Below, one piece after another: positions 58,916 to 64,000 of a DNA stretch of 64,000 nt. The stretch's first letter is position 1, and every line of letters begins with the position of its first letter. Location of the stretch: contig CM070911.1 in the NCBI GenBank assembly GCA_036417435.1, positions 8,494,001 to 8,558,000 on the forward strand, given 5' to 3'. The notes beneath the pieces were generated by a model. It made no database searches. It was given only the letters and a program-made list of their open reading frames with translations, and had not been told where the DNA came from. Source of the stretch: Inia geoffrensis (taxonomy: Eukaryota; Chordata; Mammalia; Artiodactyla; Iniidae). The position numbers were made by a program, and so were the translations under genes.

Positions 58916-60835
58916 TATTGGATCAGTTTCTGTGAAGACCACAGACTAATCCAGACTTCAGATTGGGAGAGAAAGGAGGAGAGACCAGGAGGGTGTGGGA
59001 AAATGGAGGGATCCAGGACCTGGAGGTCTCTTCAAGGTCAAAGACAGGTGTCAAGAGAATGAAGGCAGGAAAGATATGGAAGAATTGGAGGTGGCGGTCA
59101 GAGGCAGGATAACGACGTTTAATGTTTGTGAGATGCTGGGGCACCACCTCCAGAGAGTCTAATTAGGTCGGGCTAGGTTGTAACCAAGCAGGTTTCACAG
59201 ATGGATGTGCAGAGCACCCACGGTTGAGAACCTCCTTATCAGGAGTTACTGGTAACCAGTATGACGTGGTCTGAGAGGGCTGACCCCTCTGCCCATCATC
59301 TGTGATGCCCATCTGCTTCCACGGCCTCTTCCTGTATAGGAGCCTGTATCTGTCCTGTCTCTGCATGCACTTGCTCCATTTTCCTTTGTGCAGTCACTTT
59401 CCCTGTAGCTCTGAGGAAGGTAGCTTCCTTCAACACTCTGCCGGAACTGTTGGCTGCCTGCTTCTTGTGAATGCAGGCATGGCTTCCCTTCTGTTCTTAG
59501 TTTCCCACCTCTTCTCTTTCAGTGTTGAATTCCGCTGCTCTGTGGAGAAAGGAGGGGCATTGTGAATGTCTTTTGGTAGCAAGACTCACTTCCTTATTGG
59601 AGTCTGAGCTGAAAACAGGGTCTGCCATCAGGTAGAAATGTAGACACCATGCATCACACTATTAGAAATAAATCCTGCCATGGTCGGAGGCTGGGGGGCA
59701 GTGCTCGTTAATCATTTCATGCCAAATACCACATGGGTTGCACCCACACACCTCAGTTTACAAGTCCTTGTAGAGTGATGAATGCACAATGGACCCTCAC
59801 TAAATAGGTCTGTTCCTCCAACCAAGTGGCCAATAAGAATGAGAGTTCTAAAGGACCTATTGAACTGGACTTTGAAAAGCATTAAAAATGATGAAATGCT
59901 TACCAGGTGCCAAGGACTAAAGCAGACCCTGTGTATACATGACATCACCTCATTCTTTCAATAATGATGAAACAGAAAACAAGGCAATGATTTGAGCTCT
60001 TCAAGTTTTGGACAACACTCTCATACCTCTTAGTGCATGAAAACTGTTATTAGAGGCAACAGTCAGCAAGTTTTCATTAGGACTTAACTCTCCCTTTGTT
60101 ACTTTGGACTTGATTTTTCTGTGTATGATGCTTTGGTTCGTCCTTTGATTGTCAATATAAGATTAGCACCACCCTGCTGCCTCTTTCTCTCTCTTATCTT
60201 TCTTGTTAACTGTTTATACTCTGGCTATGACCATTTCTAAGTATTCTTGGCTAAGGTATTTTTTTTTTTTTAAGTTTTTACTTTATTTAGGAGGATTTGA
60301 GAAGAAAGAGGGGATCTTTTTAAAGTGTGGAGGGGCCAGAACTGGAAGCTGAATCTCATAATATCCTTAACACTTTGGAATAGAGAATCTTCTCCATTCT
60401 AGATGTTACTCTATTGTGTAATACCGCATTCAAAATCTAGAGCTTTAGTGCCCCTTTCACACATCTCCTATTCAAAGATGTTAATTGATCCTTTGTAAAA
60501 CATTGTAAATATTCCAGGCCCCTGAGAAGAGATCACTTTTCTAGCCGAGGGAAATTTATTCTGAGCTAAGAAGGGTTAAGCTTTTTTTTCTTGGCATCTA
60601 TCTGAATAAACAGTGTGGCTCTGTGGCATCTGAATTTTGCATTCAGATCAGCATTCTTAAGGAAGCAAGACGACCTGATTTTTATTTTCCCTTGTAAGCA
60701 CGTTGTGATGAAGCCACAAAATACATGCGTCCGTCCCCTGTGTCTGGTGGATAGCTTGCATGATGGTGTTATTTCCAGCAGGGTGGTAGTTTATGGGGAA
60801 GCATGGAAGGTTCGGGCAGGGAATAGATGGAATCA
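58916..60835. other. Intergenic, no recognised gene
   Basis: An antisense MIR-like piece is likely at 59885-59995 (gcttaccaggtgccaaggac). A T run lies at 60259-60271. No coding exon recognised. Confidence 0.45.
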
Positions 60836-60839
60836 GAGA

Positions 60840-61260
60840 AAGCTTTAGGGAAAAAAATATCAGTGAGACTTAGAAGTGGCTGATTGAGGGTGAGCCTCTA
60901 AGTCCATGATTTTCCTCTATTATACTCCAAAGTGAAAGAGGCAGAGGAGAAGTAATCGGAATCACAGGGAAGAAAGTCATGGATAAACAATGCCTCGGGT
61001 GTCCTGAGACTGGGGAATTTGTTGATGGTATGAACGCATTGGCTGGAGGAAAGGCCATTGAGTCGGAACTTCAGGAGGACAAGGGAACTTGCAGAGATGG
61101 AAGAAGCTGGATGGCAAGAGTCAGGGAGATGGGTACGATTGAAACAGTGAGGAAGAGAGGGGATGGGGCCTGAACCTGGCCCTGGGGAGGTAGAAGGGGA
61201 TAGATTTAGGAATCCCAGGTACAACTTGGTACTATGATGTGGGGTCAAATTAGAAAAGAG
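60840..61260 (+). repeat. Recurring repeat family, copy 5
   Basis: A purine-rich stretch with short phrases (gaacctggccctggggaggt, ggaatcccaggtacaacttg) loosely resembling the copies at 28860 and 56480. Membership is tentative. Confidence 0.3.
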
Positions 61261-61289
61261 GATGAGCAAGTTTAGGGATCAAGACCTAG

Positions 61290-61440
61290 ACCTCAAAGCT
61301 GCTTTACCTCCATGAGCCTCATCTTTCAAATATGTAAAATGGGCACAAACATAGCCCCTTCCTAGAGCTCTGAGAATTAAATGAAGTGATGATACTGCAT
61401 AAAGGCTTAGTCCAGAGCCAGGGGCCTGGGACAGAACAGG
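61290..61440 (+). repeat. MIR fragment
   Basis: catgagcctcatctttcaaa and tatgtaaaatgggcacaaac are a sense MIR core. Confidence 0.65.
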
Positions 61441-61608
61441 ATGGACATGCACACAGGTTCTGTCCTCTCCCCTTTCCTGGATGAGGGGATTAACTTTGAA
61501 GCAAAGGAAGAGAGGAAGGGGGAAGGTCACAGAGGAGAAGGGTGGAGAAGAGGGGAATCAAGACAGCTCACGTCAGTGGCTCCTAAACGCAAGCCCATTT
61601 TGATCTTT

Positions 61609-61816
61609 TTTTTTTTTTTCCTTTGCGGTACGCGGGCCTCTCACTTTTGTGGCCTCTCCCGTTGCGGAGCACAGGCTCCGGACGTGCAGGCTCAGCAGCC
61701 GTGGCTCATGGGCCCAGCCGCTCCGCGCCATGTGGGATCTTCCCGGACCGGGGCACGAGCCCGCGTCCCCTGCATCGGCAGGCGGACTCTCAACCACTGT
61801 GCCACCAGGGAAGCCC
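61609..61816 (-). mobile_element. CHR-2-like SINE, antisense
   Basis: A T run then gcggtacgcgggcctctcac, ending ccaccagggaagccc. A 15-bp duplication cccattttgatcttt lies at 61594-61608 and 61817-61831. Confidence 0.93.
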
Positions 61817-61831
61817 CCCATTTTGATCTTT

Positions 61832-62511
61832 AATCCTACTATTTTTATTTGAAAATGAGCACAGCATTTTTACAAATGGTGAGGGGAGGAACGTCAAGTT
61901 CACCTGGCCAGCACTCTACCTTCATCCAAGTGAGGTCGCTAAGCTGCATTTCATGAGGTTGGGCTTGTCCTGTGTCACACAGCCTGGGAGAGGAGAAGCC
62001 GGGCTGAGGCTCCCACCGCGAATCCTGAGTTCTTCCTGTTGGTGTCTGGAGGAGGGGAGCCTCCTGGCTGGACCCCATCTGCCTGGCCTGGGACTCATGG
62101 CCTCTGGGTAGAGTCCAGCGAATCCACACAGGATTTGGAACCTTCCCCGTGCCACCACCCCATGACTTTTACAGCAAAATTTCTCCCTAAATCTGGCTAG
62201 AAGAAGAGTGAGTCCCCGACGGCCTTAATCTGAGCAGAAAAACAAACGTGTTAAAGTGATTAGGGCTGTGGTTGGGAAGTACCGGACGCCGTTTCCTTCT
62301 CCGGTCCAGGGCAGGACGCCCTTAGGAAGGCGAGACGCACTTTTCTGGTGAGAACCGCTGATAGAAACAGCTCCCTTTTCGCAGGTGACAGCATCCCAGG
62401 CTGTGCCAGTCCTGCAGCTCCTCCTGTGTGAATCTTGCTATAAGCCAAGTTTATGTTATACTGATTACAGTGGGAAACAAAATATTTTGTGATACCAACA
62501 AAAGCCATGGA
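61832..62511. other. Intergenic, no recognised gene
   Basis: An antisense MIR-like trace at about 61850-61990 (gtgaggtcgctaagctgcat). Otherwise nothing recognised. Confidence 0.4.
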
Positions 62512-62515
62512 CACT

Positions 62516-62970
62516 TTAAAAAAATTTTTATCCGAGTATAGTTGATTTACAATGTTGTATTAGTTTCTGCTGTACAGCATAGTGAATCAGTTATACACAT
62601 ACATATAGCCACTCTTTTTAAAGAGTGGTCATTCCCATATAGGTCATTACAGAGTATTGAGTAGAGTTCCCTGTGGTATACAGTAGGTCCTTATTAGTTA
62701 TCTATTTTATATATAGTAGTGTGTATATGTCACTCCCAATCTCCTAATTTATCCCTCCCCTCCCTTACCCCCGGTAACCATAAGTTTTGTTTTCTACAAC
62801 TGTAACTCTACTTTTGTTTTGTAAATAAGTTCATTTGTACCCTATTTTTAGATTCCACATATAAGCGATATCATATGATATTTGTCTTTCTCTGTCTAAC
62901 TTCACTCAGTATGACAATCTCTAGGTTCATCCGTGTTGCTGCAAAAAAAACCATGGATAATTTTTTTCTT
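62516..62970 (-). repeat. L1 3' end, antisense (artiodactyl type)
   Basis: gagtatagttgatttacaat, ctgtacagcatagtgaatca, gtggtatacagtaggtcctt and tttgtctttctctgtctaac follow the same reversed L1 3' end as at 30371 and 45655. It breaks off at ccgtgttgctgcaaaaaaaa. Confidence 0.85.
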
Positions 62971-63269
62971 TTAATGAGCCTTGATTTAAAGAGAAGTCTG
63001 TGCTTCATCATAGCCCATTCGCATCAATTATGTTGTAAGCAGAAGGTACCAAGTGGTGTCTGGAGTCCCAGGTTCTAGTTCTGGCTGGGCTCTGTCCCCA
63101 TGTGACTCTGGGTGGCTTCTTTCCCCTCCCTTACCCTCAAGTTCCCTGTTCGTAAAACCAGAGATTTGTTCTACATCTCCAAGGCCCTTCCCAACTCTGG
63201 GTCCTGCTGTGTGCCACTGAGACTGTCAGCCCCCTCTTTCTCCAGGAGTTAGGCACTCAGGAAAGCAAG

Positions 63270-63435
63270 CGGTGGCTCATTGGGAGCATCTTCATGCTGT
63301 AGCTTGTCTTCTTTCCCCTGCCCAGAACAACCTTCATGCCCCTACTCTACCCGGAATCCTTCATTCTTTAAGACCTGGCTCAAGCCATACTACTTTCTTA
63401 AGCCCTTTTTGACCCTGGTGTGAGAGGCTGGGCAT
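63270..63435 (+). repeat. L2 LINE fragment
   Basis: cagaacaaccttcatgcccc and ctttaagacctggctcaagc, leading to agccctttttgaccctgg, is a typical L2 3' segment in sense. Confidence 0.6.
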
Positions 63436-63438
63436 TTA

Positions 63439-64000
63439 GTAGTTTGCTAGGGATGCTGTTACAAAGAACAGTGGTCCCTCAGTATCTGTGGGGCATTGGT
63501 TCCAGGATCCCCCTCATACCAAAATCCACAGATGCTCAGGTCCTTATATAAAATGGTGTGGTATTTGCATATAACCTATGCACATCTTCCCGTACACTTC
63601 AAATCATCTCTAGATTACTTATGATACCTAATATAATATAAGTGCTATGTAAATGGTTGCCAGTGCTTGGCAAATTCAAGTTTTGCTTTCTGGAACTTTC
63701 TAGATTTTTTTTTTCCAATTATTTTTGATTGGGGGTTGGTTAAATCCAAGGATTCAGAACCTATGGATCTGGAGGGCCTACTATACCACAAACGAAGTGG
63801 CTTAAACAACAGACGTTTATTGCTTCACAGCTCTGGAGGCCCAGACTCCAAGATTAAAGCATTGGCAGGCTTGCTTCCCTCTGTGATGGAGAATCCGTTC
63901 CATGCTCGCCCCTAGCTCCTGCTGGTTGGCTGGCAACCTTTGGCATCCTTGGCTTGTAGAGGCATCATCCCAATCTGTTTTCATCTTCACCTGGTGTCCT
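63439..64000 (-). mobile_element. MLT1-type MaLR LTR, antisense, split by a MER2 element
   Basis: agtagtttgctagggatgct ahead of the insertion and ccacaaacgaagtggcttaa, cagctctggaggcccagact after it join into a reversed MLT1 sequence. It runs off the right edge of the window. Confidence 0.7.
63469..63783 (-). mobile_element. MER2-type (Tigger/pogo) DNA transposon
   Basis: It begins cagtggtccctcagtatctg and ends tctggagggcctacta, followed by TA. Inner phrases (ccaaaatccacagatgctca, gcatataacctatgcacatc) match MER2 from memory. It interrupts the surrounding LTR, so it is the younger insertion. It has no coding capacity. Confidence 0.85.

Noticed and set aside
1..64000. CRISPR arrays, operons or other prokaryotic systems
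   Set aside because: The DNA is mammalian; spaced direct repeats here are microsatellites or transposon duplications.

Overview
This window is vertebrate nuclear DNA, almost certainly from a cetacean. The lineage call rests on full-length tRNA-derived CHR-family SINEs (headed by gcttccctggtggcgcagtg and flanked by target-site duplications). It is supported by a BTMAR/mariner_BT-like mariner, artiodactyl-type L1 tails, and older mammalian MIR, L2, MaLR, MER5A, MER2 and Tigger1 copies.

The only protein-coding host gene I can support lies at the left edge, on the plus strand. It is the 3' end of LPIN1 (lipin-1, a phosphatidate phosphatase): three coding exons at 2310-2424, 3890-3993 and 7127-7286, with intact splice sites and matching phases. 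They encode about the last 126 residues. A 3' UTR of about 2.4 kb follows, ending at an AATAAA at 9683. The first 2.3 kb is intron filled mostly by an old antisense L1. The intron between 2425 and 3889 holds a Tigger1-derived transposon interrupted by a CHR SINE, and it ends only about 75 bp from the next exon.

From about 9.7 kb to the end I find no host coding gene. In human, LPIN1 is followed by a long gene-poor interval before TRIB2; the same layout here is inferred. This region is a mosaic of repeats and unassigned sequence. It contains seven more SINEs of the CHR family or a related short tRNA-derived type, a full-length mariner at 40724-42003, a solo ERV1-type LTR at 51508-52120, several MaLR LTRs, L1 tails, MER5A copies and microsatellites, including a 66-bp AT run. 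The mariner's transposase frame is open for 310 codons with the D,D34D triad intact.

Repeat-poor AT-rich islands, mainly 43.96-45.6 kb and 15.06-15.48 kb, are candidates for conserved regulatory DNA. That is inference only. I found no convincing new biological system. The most notable items are the near-intact mariner, a Leu-to-Pro type change in the lipin C-terminal WREPL-like motif, the nested transposons next to an LPIN1 exon, and a CHR SINE with an internal 60-bp tandem duplication. Family names for repeats come from memory of consensus sequences, not from a database search.
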